Shown: positions 1 through 12,600 of the stretch, one piece after another
Layout of the letters: every line of letters starts with the position of its first letter
Numbering within the stretch: the first letter of the stretch is position 1
NCBI RefSeq assembly: GCF_947507565.1
Contig: NC_089182.1
Location: 682,001-746,000, forward strand
Length of the DNA: 64,000 bases
Direction of reading: 5' to 3'
From: Oscarella lobularis
Lineage: Eukaryota; Porifera; Homoscleromorpha; Homosclerophorida; Oscarellidae
Program-made: the position numbers and the translations under genes
The notes under the pieces: model-generated
The model's input: only the letters and a program-made list of their open reading frames with translations
What the model was told of the DNA's origin: nothing
The model's database searches: none

Positions 1-184
1 GACGAGGGCGTCGTTGTCGCCGTGAATAAGCCGTTGCATTCTCTGCTCAAAGTGACGGAAAATGAACCGTCGTTCGGCCTTAAGAAAGGATTGGCTCAAA
101 TTGCTTTTGGATTTACGAGTGTCGCCAGTTCGCTTGCTGCCGGCGGCGTGTGGACGTTTCGAAAAACGATCGAGGCTCCGGTTC

Positions 185-240
<56 letters not shown>

Positions 241-2879
241 AGCGATGACGACGGCGATGACGACGACGCGAAGCTGAAGCGGGATGACGATCTAGTCGTC
301 GAAACGAAAGAAGAAGAAGGAGAAGGAGAAGAAGAAAAAGACGACGAAGAAAAGGAGGAATCGTCTTCCTCCTCATCATCGTTTTTGCCCGAAGAAGACG
401 TTCAGCTTCACCGGCGAATTCTACGAAATTGTCTCGATTCGCTCGTCGAATTGGCGCACGTGTCGAGCCTACGTCAGTCGTTCTGGACGGCGTCGCTGCC
501 CGAACAGCTCCAGCGTCTCACCGCTCGTCTCGTCGACTGCATTCGTCGTCCGAATCGCGCCGAAGCGCTCGACGCCGAAGACGCTCTCGCGTGCGACGAC
601 GACAACGACGACGAGGAGGACGACAAGACGAAACATCCGACAACGAAATCGATGCGATCCGCGTATCTCGTCGACATATCGAGCGTATTCTGGGATCTGT
701 CGGCGGGCGGCCTGAAAGCCGGACGCGAATTGAACGAGCAGGACGTTCTGCCGCTTCTCCTCGACCTCATCGACGTCGGCGACGACTACGTTCGAAAAGC
801 CGGCGCGGCGACGCTCGTCAACACGAGCATCAACAACTTCGAATTCGGTCAGCGCTGTCGTCGTCACGTCGGCTTTCTCGATCGCATTCTCGACGCGTGG
901 CGACGCAGCGTTCAAGCGGAAGCGCTCAATAAGAAAATCGCCTGGACGCTGAATCGAATCGGCTGGGACTACTATCCCTATTGCACGCGCGTCGCTCTGT
1001 ACGGCGGACTCGACGCCGTGCTACGACTCACGTCGACGAGTCAAGTAATCGAGGACGAAATGCTCGCCGATATACTCGACACGACGCACATGATGCTTTG
1101 GATTCCGCACTGGTCGTGCCGTCTCACGCGAAAGACGTACGGACGATCGACGTCGGTAGAAATTGCTTCGCTGCCGTCGCCGCCTTCGAACGACGACAGC
1201 GACGCGTATTCGGACGAGGCGATAGCGACGCTCAGCGCTTTGCAGTTGAAAACCGTACTTCGTCTTCTCGAACTCGTCGACGAGCCGCTTCACGTATCGG
1301 CGCGTCAGTCGCTGCTTCACATCCTCTGTCTGATGGGAATTCGCGAGCGGACGGTCGCGAGCGTCTTCGTCGATCGTTTCGTCGCCCATCCCGTGCGACA
1401 CACGCTCGTCGATATCGTTCACGCCGGCTTTCTTCGTCTCGTTCCCTATCTAATGGGCTTGGCGACCGATTTCGATCGGGTCGACTTCGTCGCGCGTCAC
1501 TTGTCGCCGTTTCGGGCGAGTCTTCATCCCGACGTGCCGATTACGAGTCGAGTCGTGCGCGTGCTGATCGTTCTGACGAATCACTGCGCGTGGATGAGCG
1601 AGGAGTTGGTTCGAAGCGGCTGCTTCGATTTGATGACGAAACATCTCAACGTCATATCGGTCGACAACGTCGCCGATTACGCGCAAATCGTCGCCATGGT
1701 GCTCGGGCAGCACGAATTGAGTCTGCCCGTTTTCGTCGAGAACGTTCAAATGGAGTTTCTCGAGAAAATGCTCGGCGACGAGGACGTGGAGAAGAAGTGC
1801 AGCGCAGTCAAACGTAGGGGAAGAAAAAAATAGTCGTCTCTGTCTAATAATTTTTCTCTATGCAGTTCTTTCTGCCATGAGCGCGCGATCGGACGAGGCT
1901 CTCGCCCTGATGCGTCGCACGGGAGTCAGTGCCATGTTTGACGTCATCAGCAACGACGACGATTTGCGACACAAATATTTGGCGTGTAACGCCGTTCTCT
2001 CCATCACCGACTACGGCGACTACAAACTCGCCGATCTCGTCGTGCCGCAGGCGAAAGTTCTCTACGACGCCGGCAAAGCGGCGCAAGGAACGTACACCGA
2101 ACTCTTCGAGGGCGTCATGGACGTCCTACAGGTCTCGCATATAAAGAAAAATTCAAAATTTTCTTCTGACGTCTTTTTGGGATTCATAGGTTTTGCTACA
2201 CACGTTGAGCGGCGATGCGAAACGTCGCGTTGCGGATTTGTTTCCGCTCGAAGAGCTCACCGATCTATTCGTCGAGACGCACATCTGGACGTACTACGTC
2301 TTTCTATCGCTTCTCTTCTCCGAACTCGCGACGATGGGCGCCGACTATCGCGATCGAATACGCGCCAACGAGCGAATGATCGTCAAGTGCGGCGATCTCC
2401 TGCGAACGACGACGAATTTCTACCTGCGACTTCACATGACGTGGCTTCTCTCGAGCATCGTCTTCGACGAAGAAACCGAGAAGGAGAATGACGACGATCG
2501 AGTCGATCTCGTCTACGAAGGTTTTCGGTTCATGCTCGATAGTCTCGAACGAATACGCGATATGGATCACTACGCCGTCGTTTTGTACGGCATCGCGCAC
2601 GTCGCCGCGAACGATCCGACGAGCCGATGCGCCGTCGAGCTCGTCGAACGTCGAGGCGTCGAGCGCATCGTCGACACGGTGCTCTCGAATCCGAATATGT
2701 ATCTGAAACTTTCGGCGGCGTTTTCGCTGCGTCGTTTGTGGGAAGTCTGTCCCGTCGTCCGACCGAGCATTGCCGAATTTCGAGACGAACATTTGGAGCA
2801 CGTCATCGGGATGAAGAACTCCGTCTATCGACTCTATCGTTTATTTGCTCATGCCGTATTGCCGGATGATGTTGGTTAG
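1..2879 (+). CDS. Asp-rich ARM/HEAT-like helical repeat protein, 5'-truncated by the window
   Basis: The frame is open from base 1 and no ATG precedes it, so the gene starts upstream of the window. I read three exons, <1-1813, 1866-2131 and 2190-2879, joined in phase by introns of 52 and 58 nt; the stop is TAG at 2877-2879. Near the start of the visible part there is a run of 18 Asp followed by Asp/Glu/Lys/Ser-rich sequence. The rest (about 700 residues) is Leu/Val-rich amphipathic helices in the rhythm of armadillo or HEAT repeats, for example around residues 200-300 and 420-600. I do not recognise the family, and no catalytic motif or membrane segment is evident. An acidic tract followed by a superhelical scaffold suggests a protein-binding role, which is inference. 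Coding status is strong because of length, codon use and matching splice phases. Confidence 0.8.
187..240 (+). repeat. (GAC)18 trinucleotide repeat encoding poly-Asp
   Basis: Eighteen consecutive uninterrupted GAC codons lie inside the first gene. They are followed by imperfect GAT/GAC codons to about 270. A pure codon repeat is prone to slippage, so its length may vary between individuals. Confidence 0.97.
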
Positions 2880-3035
2880 TTCTCACGATAAATTTTTGCG
2901 TGCAGCGCTTAATTAATGTGTATATATATATATTGCGTTTTATTTGAACACGCTTTAGTACTTTGCCCGATAAGTTAAAAGTAAATTTGAGGGCGACGCA
3001 TCAATTAAATTTGTTTTTTGTAGCGCGCTCTAATC

Positions 3036-3049
3036 GTCGCCGTGACAAC
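3036..3049 (+). promoter_or_regulatory. RFX X-box-like site upstream of ARMC4
   Basis: The 14-mer GTCGCCGTGACAAC matches the RFX/DAF-19 X-box pattern (RYYNYY, two-base spacer, RRNRAC) in both half-sites; only the spacer is GT rather than A/T. It ends 12 bp before the ATG at 3062. RFX factors drive motile-cilium genes, and ARMC4 is one. The site is seen in the sequence; its function is inferred. Confidence 0.6.
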
Positions 3050-3061
3050 GTTTTCTAACAG

Positions 3062-6000
3062 ATGGGAGCAACTCTTTCTACTCGAGCGGAATGGTCTGCG
3101 GCGACGAGCGGATCGTCGGGTGCAAAGCTCGAGTTTGGCCAGCGAAACGAAAGCCTCCTGCGCGATCTCAACGACTACGTGACGACGCTCGTCACCGAAC
3201 ACTCGCGCGAAGCTCGAGTCGTCTTCAAGCGACCGTTTGAATGGCGAAGCAAGCTGCGTACAAACGACTTCGAATCTATAAAAGCGTCGGAGAGTTACAC
3301 GGCGAGGTAAGGCCCCAATTCGAGGAACCGTACGTTACATGATCCAACGATCTAGCGACACTTCGATCGTTTCTACAGCCACGACGGCTCTAGGCGAACC
3401 TCTATTGAAAGTTTCGCACGTAACGTTTATAATTTATTGGAATGCGCGTCGTAAGGAAATTTTTTTCTCTCCGCGAAAGGTCGGTTCCGGTTCCGATATT
3501 CGAGCGTGGACATTCAACGAACTCTACGCGGTGCTTCGCTGTGCCGGCGATCGCGCCATCAACGAAGTTCAAGCGTCCTTGGAGTCGAATCGCGATCCGA
3601 TGGCAAATATTATGGGCCCCGGCTACGGAGGCGACGGGGGCGGCGGCGGCGGCGGCGAGGCGACTCTCTTGGAAACGCACGAACGATTGGTGCGAGAACG
3701 AGCGCGAGACGGGGTCGATAGTGCGAGCGTCGAAGATTTGGACAACACGTTTCGGCTCTTGCTATTGCTTGGGTCGTTGGACGTGAAGCTTCTGCAGACG
3801 TCTGTCAAGGAGATAGGAAGGTGTGGGGAGAGATGGACAGCGTGGGGTATTCTTTTCTTATGGCCGTTTTAGGTCTGTTCGACTGAATGCCGAGGCTGTT
3901 GAGGTACATGAGTAGTCGGTCCTCGATTATCTAAACACCTTTGTTTGGGAGGTGTTTGAATAATTGAGAATTTGGACTTTACTAGAGATGGAGACGTCTT
4001 CGTTTCTTAGAATGAAGTCAATTTGCTGAAGGAGTTCACTGGGCAAGATGAACAGAGTTGTCTTCGTGTCATCGAATTCACATCAAGTGCGGTGTTCTCA
4101 CTCTCTCTGTACGCGCGTGACTACGCTTTTTTATTCAAGGCTATCGTTTTGACAACGGATGTCGAGCGCCGCCTTGGCGCCAAGTTCACGGCGACATAGC
4201 GTATCTTCACGTGAAGCCAGTCGACACGGATCCTCGCTACGTGACAGCCAACACGACCGGTTTCTATACGAACAAGGTTGATAATGGTTGCAGCAGTAAA
4301 GTCTGATGCTCTTATGTTGCTGTGTTCTTTAGGGGCTCAAGCTCGATGGCGAAATTGACTATGAAAAGACTAGCGAGATATATCCATCTCTCGTGGCTCT
4401 TCTCAAGACTATCAGCCACCATTTTGCTCAGAATATAATGAATCAGGTAAGAAATAAAGATAGAAACAGAGGCTTTGTCTTTGAGATGCAATGATGATGT
4501 TGTGGTGTTTACTCTAGGAGTATCGCTATAAGGGTAGCGAAGATCAGACCGATAGCGGACGATTGGCCCCCTCTGATAAACCGGCGACGACGGTGGACCG
4601 TGAAAAGGGGGCAGAACGGGTCGCGCCGAAAGAGAAAAAGGGTGGAGGCCCTGCCAAAGCCGGTGACAGGTAAAATTATTTATTGAAACCGACTTTGTTT
4701 GCATTCCTTTTTTATCATAGTCAAGTCAAAGGAAAGAAGGTTGCAACCGGTGGCAAATGGAAGGGAGTTGGCGACGGCAGTGGCGGCGGCAAGAAAGGAA
4801 GCCCCGCTCAAAGCCAAGAGTTCGTCCTTGGCCCGCGCAGTCGAGAACCGACTCAGAAGTGGAAGAACTTGACCACAGTCGCGGAAATGCCAGCTAAGCC
4901 CAAACCGCCGCAACAGCCACCAAGAAGGCATTAATTAAACAACTATAAAAATGAAGTTCGTTAGGAGAAAAATATTCGATTTTAGCTCATATGATAAGAA
5001 AATGCGAGTAGGATCAACCCAACCCACCAAAAAGAGCAGAGGAAGGTACTACTGGACTTTAATTTTTTTGAATGTTTTTTTTCTTTCATTCCATGATTCT
5101 TAGTCGCATTGCCGAGAGTTTTTCGAGATCTCGAATGGACGACATGTACGTGAGCGAGAGCTCGACGGACGACGACGAAGAAGAAGAAGTCGCGGAGAGA
5201 CGTCAGGTAGAGAACGAAAAACGAACGTCGACTTTAACCAACAATCAATTGAGCGTCTTAGGAAACGAGTGATCTTCCAGCCGAATATTGGCAAATTCAG
5301 AAACTAGTCCGATACCTAAAGGTATCACATACACTATAGTACTAGTACCAAATATACGGTAATGCTTTTCTTGTAGGGTGGAAATCAAACGGCTACGGTG
5401 ATTGCTCTGTGCTCGATGCGCGATTTCGACCTGACGCAGGAGACGTGCCAGATGGCGATACGCGACGTCGGCGGACTCGAAGTTCTCATCAATCTACTCG
5501 AAACGTCCGACGTCAGATGCCAGGTACTTTGCACCGAGACTGCCGGACTGATAGAGCCTAAACGTTCCTCTCTCCCCATAGATCGGCTCTTTGAAGATTC
5601 TCCGCGACGTTTCTCGCAACTCCTCAATTCGGACATCTATTGCAGACTTGGAAGGTGATACAGCAGCGTAAACAAAGAAAAACCTATGTACTCACTTTGA
5701 CTGTTTTTTTGTTTTATAAGGTCTGGAGACGATGGTGAAGATGCTGCAGGTTCCCAATAAGGAACTGATGTGTCTCGCCGCCGAAACGATAGCCAACGTC
5801 GCCAAGTTTCGTCGAGCGCGACGCACCGTACGTCAGTACGGCGGCATCAAGAAACTCGTACGTTCGGAATTGGCCTGTGTCGCGGAGAAAGGAAGCTATT
5901 GTTTCTTATACTATAGGTTGCTCTGCTTCAGCAGCCGGTTATTGACAAGCCGGAAACGCCTGAAGAAGAGCTCGACGTGGCTGTGGCGAGAAGCGGTGCT

Positions 6001-7921
6001 TTGGCTTTGTGGAGTTGTAGTAAGAGTACGAGGAACAAACAGGCGAGAAGTTTCTCTATTATTGGAGGGATTTATTGAATCCTGCTTACTAGTCGATTCA
6101 CAAAGCAGGGGCCGTGCCTTTGCTCGCTAAACTTCTCAAGTGCAACAACGAGTCCGTTCTCGTTCCCGTCGTCGGAACGCTACAGGAATGCGCGTCTGAG
6201 GTAAAGAAGCGGAAAGAAGGAGAGAAGCGTTGTCTCATCCTTTCTATTAGTTTATCTATCGCCAAATGATACGAACCGAGGGAATGGTCGAGGACCTAGT
6301 GAAGAACCTGAGCAGCAGTAGCGAAGAACTCCAGATGCATTGTGCCAGTGCCATATTCAAAGTAACGGCGTTCGCACGAAATTCCTCTCGTCGATCTCAT
6401 CCTCGTTTCTTTTCCCAGTGCGCCGAAGACGAAGAGACGAGGGAGTTGGTGAGAAAATTCGACGGCCTGGGACCACTCGCTAGACTGTTGAAAAAATCGA
6501 CGAACAAAGACCTGCTCGCTGCAGCAACGGGTGCCATATGGAAGTGTGCCGTCAGCGTGGAGAATGTTCAGCAGTGAGAAGAAAAATCCCACGGTTACAG
6601 TGCAATTTAAAATCTATCTGCCTATTTATCCTTAGATTTCAAAAGCTGGACACAGTTGACAGTTTGGTGACTCTTCTTCATGATCAGCCAGAAGAGGTCA
6701 GTACAGAAACGTTGTAGGGGTTTTGAACCAACTCACATGTGCAGTGTAAAAGTGCGTTCTCTAATCTCTCAGGTTTTGATCAATGTCGTTGGAGCTTTGG
6801 GCGAGTGCGCAAAGGTCAACGCTAACCGAACTGTCATACGCAAGAAGCAAGGCATTGCGCCACTCGTGAGCCTTCTCACAGGAACGAATCACGCTCTGCT
6901 CATCAACGTCACGAAAGCGGTCGGAGCTTGTGCACACGATTTGGAATGCATGACGTAGGGAAAGGGAAGGGGGGGGTGGTGGAAGCATTCTAATTCCTAC
7001 TGTCTTTTCCCTCTAGCATCATTGACCAGAATGATGGTGTGAGGCTTCTGTGGTCGTTGCTCAAGTCGCCCAATCCGGCCGTGCAGTCGTCAGCGGCGTG
7101 GGCCATTTGCCCGTGCATCGAAAATGCGAAAGTGAGAAGCTTGCCACTACAATAATTGCGTTTTACGTGATCTCTCTTTCAGGACGCAGGCGAAATGGTT
7201 CGCTCATTTGTAGGTGGCCTGGAACTGATTGTCGGTCTCCTAAAATCGGACGACAAAGAGGTTAGGAGAACCGTCGTTCAACATGAGGCGTATAATTTCT
7301 AATATTCCACCTAGGTACTTGCCAGCGTCTGCGCAGCAATTGCAAATATTGCCAAGGACGAAGAGAATCTCGCCGTCATAACTGATCACGGCGTCGTAGC
7401 TCTTCTTGCAAAGCTCACGACGACGGTACGTATTGAAGTCAGTACCTGTATACTATAGAAACTTTTCCTACTCCCTTAGTCTCAGGGTCATCTGAGAAAA
7501 CATTTGGCTGAAGCAATAGCAAGGTAAGCTCATGCAGCAATATAGAGCATTATAGTATGCGCAAGGGGAGTTTCTTAGGTGTTGCATGTGGGGTAATAAT
7601 CGCGTGGCGTTTGGCGTGAATGGTGCCGTCGCTCCTCTCGTCGGCTACCTGGCCTCGTCTCTCCCTGACGTCCACTGCGCCACGGCCAAGGCCCTCTACC
7701 AACTCTCCAAAGATCCGAATAACTGTATCACCATGCACGATAGTGGGGTCGTCAAGGTAACCAGCACCAAACTCGTACACTTTTTTATTTTTTATTCTTT
7801 GTCTTAGCCCCTGCTGAAGATGATTGGCGCTCGAGACGAAGAACTACAGGAAGCCTCTGCTGGATGCATATCTAATATACGTCGCCTCGCGTTGGCGAAT
7901 GAGCGTGCACGATATGGATAA
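3062..7921 (+). CDS. ARMC4: Armadillo repeat-containing protein 4 (outer dynein arm docking complex subunit 2)
   Basis: ARMC4/ODAD2 is part of the docking complex that anchors outer dynein arms on ciliary doublet microtubules. The N-terminus ([11 protein letters not shown]) and the later exons follow the known family across its length. Landmarks are [15 protein letters not shown] (near 4170), [14 protein letters not shown] (5280), [17 protein letters not shown] (5385), LQECASE (6185), [11 protein letters not shown]-type repeats (6780), [19 protein letters not shown] (7205) and the terminal [15 protein letters not shown] before TAA at 7919-7921. A Ser/Asp/Glu-rich linker (about 5150-5210) precedes at least ten C-terminal armadillo repeats. 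There are roughly 17 exons with introns near 50-80 nt; exon 3 (from 3480) encodes a Gly run. The junction between exon 1 (ending near 3306) and exon 2 (3379-3419) did not resolve to a clean phase. The gene ends 97 bp before RIC8. Confidence 0.93.
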
Positions 7922-7984
7922 AAGGAGAACGGCGCAAAGACAGACGAAAAACCCATATATAAATACAGTACACGTTATGAGGAA

Positions 7985-8009
7985 TGACGTCAATAGAGTT
8001 GTCACGTGA
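7985..8009 (+). promoter_or_regulatory. CRE palindrome and E-box in the RIC8 promoter
   Basis: TGACGTCA (7985-7992) is a perfect CREB/ATF palindrome. TCACGTGA (8002-8009) is a perfect bHLH-zip E-box of the USF/MITF-TFE type. Both fit in the 97-bp gap between the ARMC4 stop and the RIC8 ATG at 8019. Occupancy is not shown by sequence. Confidence 0.5.
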
Positions 8010-8018
8010 TTCAGTCGA

Positions 8019-9568
8019 ATGGACGCTTGTCTCTCTGCAGTTCGTTCCGGCTCGTCCGCCAAAGCTCTAGCGGCTCTCAAAGGCTTCAACGAAGCAAATG
8101 CGACGCGTTTCACGTTCGCCGATGCCGAATCGACGCGAGAGGCCCTCGTGGGAGCTCTCGTCGCCGAACTGCGACGCGACGAAACGATTCGCCAACCCGA
8201 ACTTGCGTCGACGACATTGGAAACACTAAAAATCGTCAGCCGAGAACGAATCGGCATCGACGCGCTCCTATCCGACGAAGGCCTTCGCTTTCTCGGCCAA
8301 TTGGCGACGGAATCGAAATCGAATCAAATCGAAGAGTCGGCCCTAAAATGTCTATGCAACTTAGTCTATAAAAGTCCGAAAACGGCTCTGGCTTGCTTCA
8401 ATCAGGACGTTCTCGTCGGAATAGCGCGTCGACCGGACGCCGTCGCCGCCGCCGCCGTGTCACGTGACGTTCGATTTTTCGAGTTGCGTCTCGTTTTTCT
8501 CGTCACGGCGCTCGCGCCCGACACGCGCGTCGCGACGCGTCGGCGCATGCTCGTCGGGCTCGTCGACGCGATTGGCCCTGGCGGCGGCGGCGGCGGCGCG
8601 TGGCGCGACGATCCGGGCGTCCTGAGCGAAACGTTCAAAATCGTTTTCACGTTGACTATGGATGCTGAGGACGTCGATGCGACCGTTTTGAAACGGTTCG
8701 TTGGGCACGTTCGCGTCGTTCTCTGCTCGACGAGAGAGGATATGAGGGAAGCGAAGGGACACGCTGTCAACGCTTTGGTTAATATGCCTCAATCGGCTCT
8801 TTCCGAATTGGTTACGCCCGTTCGTGAGGAGGCGTCCGCGTTTCTGTTTGATGATCGCGACGTTTCGGCTGTGAGGAGTGTTATCGACATGCTGGAGAAT
8901 GCAACGACGACGGCGAAATCGGCTAGTGGAGATGAGTTGGTTCCCATGATGACGGCTCTCAGCAACTGCGCCAGAGCAAACCGAATTATAAGAAAGTATC
9001 TCAGGAGTCAGGTAGAACGCCCCGTGTTTAATTAACTATGTGCATCGAGATTTCTTTCTTTTTGTAGATACTTCCGCCTATTGGCCGAGTTCTACACAAG
9101 CCAGAGGATTCGCCCGGCTTGAAGGGTCGTCTCGTTCGTTTGATGACGTCGCCGTCGTCGAATGTAAGCACTCTGGTTGCCGATTTTCTGTTCGTTTTGT
9201 GCAAGGAGAACGTGTCTCGATTCACCAAACACACGGGATACGGAAACGCGGCCGGATTGTTGTTACAAAGAGGCCTACTCGGAGCGGCCGCGTCGAATCG
9301 GTCCGGTGGCGACTATTCAACAGATGAAGGCTCCGATACGGAAGACTATTTGGAGTCGAGCGTCGATCCGGTGACGGGAGGGCCGGTGAAGCACGTGGGG
9401 CCCAATCCACTGGATTCAATGACGGAGGAAGAGAAGGAAGCAGAAGCGGAGAAATTAGTCAATTTGTTTGATCAGCTCAACAAGACGGGTGTTATACAGG
9501 TAAAGTCGCTGGGTGCAGATGGTAAAGAAACAGATCAGTTTAGCAGAAGAAGCGCTGCTGAGGATTGA
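8019..9568 (+). CDS. RIC8: RIC8/synembryn, G-alpha chaperone and exchange factor
   Basis: RIC8 folds nascent G-protein alpha subunits and acts as a receptor-independent guanine nucleotide exchange factor in the cytosol. There are two exons: 8019-9011 and 9068-9568, joined in phase 0 by a 56-nt intron (...LRSQ | ILPPIG...), giving about 497 residues, close to the family length. Family landmarks are FTFADAE near residue 30, ALKCLCNLVYKSP, FFELRLVFLVTAL, KGRLVRLMT, the block FTKHTGYGNAAGLLLQRGLL, an acidic YSTDEGSDTEDY stretch (the CK2-phosphorylated region in vertebrates), and NPLDSMTEEEKE. A Gly run (GGGGGG, near 8585) is local. The C-terminus after VIQ is read through a GTAAAG that could be a donor, but no acceptor is needed. 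Several GPCR genes lie 10-17 kb downstream. Confidence 0.93.
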
Positions 9569-9683
9569 TAGTAGTGGGGCCAGTACATAATGTATGTACT
9601 GTTTATGGTTCGCGTTTTCTCGAATTAATTTAGCAGCTATAGCGTGCGCTACCCACTAGTAAAAATTACCGTCCCCACCTGCA

Positions 9684-12600
9684 ATGGCCCCTTGGAGTTC
9701 GTCAACGCGTCGATTTTTTATCGGCACTGTCTGCTTGTTTCTCGCAGATCTCATTTGGGGCTCGATTCGCTACTATACAGAGGTGTTGCAGCCTCTCGCA
9801 TCGCCTCTCTTACGTTTCTCACGCTCTCTCCTTTCTCCTCTCCCCGCAGCACGTCAAGTTTGACAAAGAGAATCCGTTCTTTTCATCGTACATCTACGCG
9901 TCGTCGTTATCCGTCTATCTGATCGGCTTTCTTTTCGTCGATTCGTGGCGATCGCGATGCTTTTGCGCCGCCGCTTTCAACGAGCAGTGGAAACCCCTTT
10001 CCGAAGACGATGAAGTCAGTGGGAGGGGAGGGGAAGAAATGACATCGAAACCTATGCGGGCAATTCCGCCTTTTAGAAACCCGAAAGCGAAAGCGAGAAT
10101 TCGGCGGAGACCGAGAGCGATCGTAATATCAATACGGGCGTCGACGATGCGTCGAACACCGAGTTCAGATATATTCACGGACCGCCAGCTGCTCATCAGA
10201 TGGTAAGTATGCGAAAAATGATTTTAATTAATTAATTAATTAATTAATTAATTACATTCTCCGTCGCGCGTCTCTCTTCTTTTTTTTTCATGATCTGCGG
10301 TGTTTTTATCTCCTTTCTCTCTTTTATGCTATAGAGTGATCCGTTGTTTGTGAGAAGAGACTCTCTGACGGACAGCGAGACTTCGTCATTGAGCGGAAAC
10401 GAAGGTAACCTCGATCGTTTCGGTGTCTGCCTAAAGCGTCCTTTACGTTCACCGTAGCGTTGCAAGTGAAGGCTGCCTATTGCACCAAAGTAAAGTTTTC
10501 CAGAGTCAAAGAAGTCAGAATTTTACCCGGTAAGCCTTCCTCAAAAAAAATTACTCACGCGAATATTCAATTAAAAGACCAAGAAGCGGAAGACGCTCAT
10601 TACGCGCGACGCTCATACGAATCTTCCAAGCTAGTCGTCCAAAGAATTCTAAACATGCAGCAACAAATGTCTCTCAAAGAAGTGGCCGTCGTCTCGCTCG
10701 CCCTCAGCGTTCCCGTGAGTCCCTTGGATATTATTCATTCGTATACGTTTCGAAATATACAGTACCGATCATATGTATTAGGCCACCCTGGTTTCTTTAG
10801 TAATCATTGTCGTAATACGCGCTCATTCATTCAAAAGATACGTAGAAGTCGAACTTCTGTTTGCACTAGTAACAACCTTCTACCTTTGCTCTTCTTTCGT
10901 AGAACAAATGTTGCAAGTTTTGTAGCAACTGTGTGGCGTTACAAGGGCAGTACTGTAACCCTGTCTATTTATAGTGCGTTTTGAAAGTTAGGCAAAACTT
11001 AGGCAAAATGAATTAATATTTGACTTCCAAAGTTAATAAGCATTAGTTTTATTGCTTGCGAAATTTTTGAGATTGAAACCAACCTAACTAAAGGCAAAAA
11101 TCAGAAATTTTTAAAGTTTTAATTTTTTGCAAAGCATTAAGAAAATCCTTGTTTTAGAACTATACGTAGAAATTTCTGTTAAAAGCATCAGCAACTTCAG
11201 TAAAAGAACTGAAAAGGATGCTTATTTATTCCTCTTTCATCTAATGACAACTTCGATTTCTAAAGCATTAGTTAGACCAGTTTAGAGAATTAAAATGAAA
11301 AGGTGGTAAAATGGCGTTATTGCAAACAGAGTAGCTTCCTAGTCCCAAACTGGAGGCATGCGGAAGACAACTTTGCAACATTTGTCATGTTAAACTTTAA
11401 CGACTTTTCAGTTAATTAAAAAAAATTAACCATAGGAAAATTCAATTTTTACGCAAAAATTGTCCTATGTTCGGTGAAGGGTATTATTCTTAGTGTTATC
11501 ACTAAAGCGCGTATTGTCTCAATGGAATTGCCACAAATTTGCTACAATTGTTTTTTTTTACAAATTTAAGACTTATCTCTTCTTTTAAAAAGAAGCTTTG
11601 CTAAAAGCAAAGAGAGACTTTTTTATCACGCATCATACAAACTTGACTCTGTATAAGGGTTACTAGGGGTGGCCTGATACTTATGACCGGTACTGTATAT
11701 ATTCCCGCAGTTTATGGGCTACATTTATCTCGCCAATCTCGGCGCTTCGCACACGACCCACTGGTCGAGTCACGCGTTTCTATCTCTGTCCGGTTGGTTC
11801 ATGATCGTTTTGACAGAAGAGGGTTTTTTGATTTTTCTATTCGCGCAGGTTTTTGGGTGCTACTGCTCTCCACGTTGCTGCCGTCGAATTTGATGGACAC
11901 CTTCACGTTGAGCAAATTTTTCGCCGTCTGTCTGAGGTATTTTCTTCTATTTACCCTTGACCGCTTCTCCGTGCATTCTCGTTTGAAAGTATTGCCGGAT
12001 GCATCATGGTTTCCGTTTCGGAGGAGGATAAGCCAACTGAAACCAAAAATATGCTCTCGGCGTGGGTTATCCCCTTTGCCATTGCGGCGTTATTGTAAGG
12101 GGGAGAGCAGCAGCGGTCGGGATAGATGCCCTAAAGAGGAATTTTTCTCTTATCTTAGAATCTCGATTTTTGTGGTCGTTTTGAAGCGTCGGGCTAGAAC
12201 TCTGAACCGTGTCAATCTCTTTATGTTTCTCGGTTAGAGAGCACCCCGCTTGCCTCGCAAGTCGCAATTTTCTTTTTGTCTTTTTCAAGGTTTTCTTGGC
12301 ACGTGGTGTCTGCTTCTTTATTGGCCAATGGTTTTTGTTTTCAAAGCTGTCAAGTTGGAGCCGTTGGATATTGATTCACTTTCCATATGGGAGTGGCTTG
12401 TGGTCAAATGCATTTTCGGTGGAATTGTGGCGTGGGCTCTTTGGCTCTGGTAGTCGCTTCTTTTATTCTTCCTTAATAGGTTCAACTTCTCCTTTATTAT
12501 TTTCTAGGGGCTGTTTCCTTCTGTCACCTTTAGCTGGCGTAGCGTCTCTCGTACTTCTCTGTCCGTTTAGTATTGGCTGGTCCACGATTATACACAATGT

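Noticed and set aside
113-379. Arg-rich minus-strand frame
   Set aside because: It is only the complement of the (GAC)n repeat.
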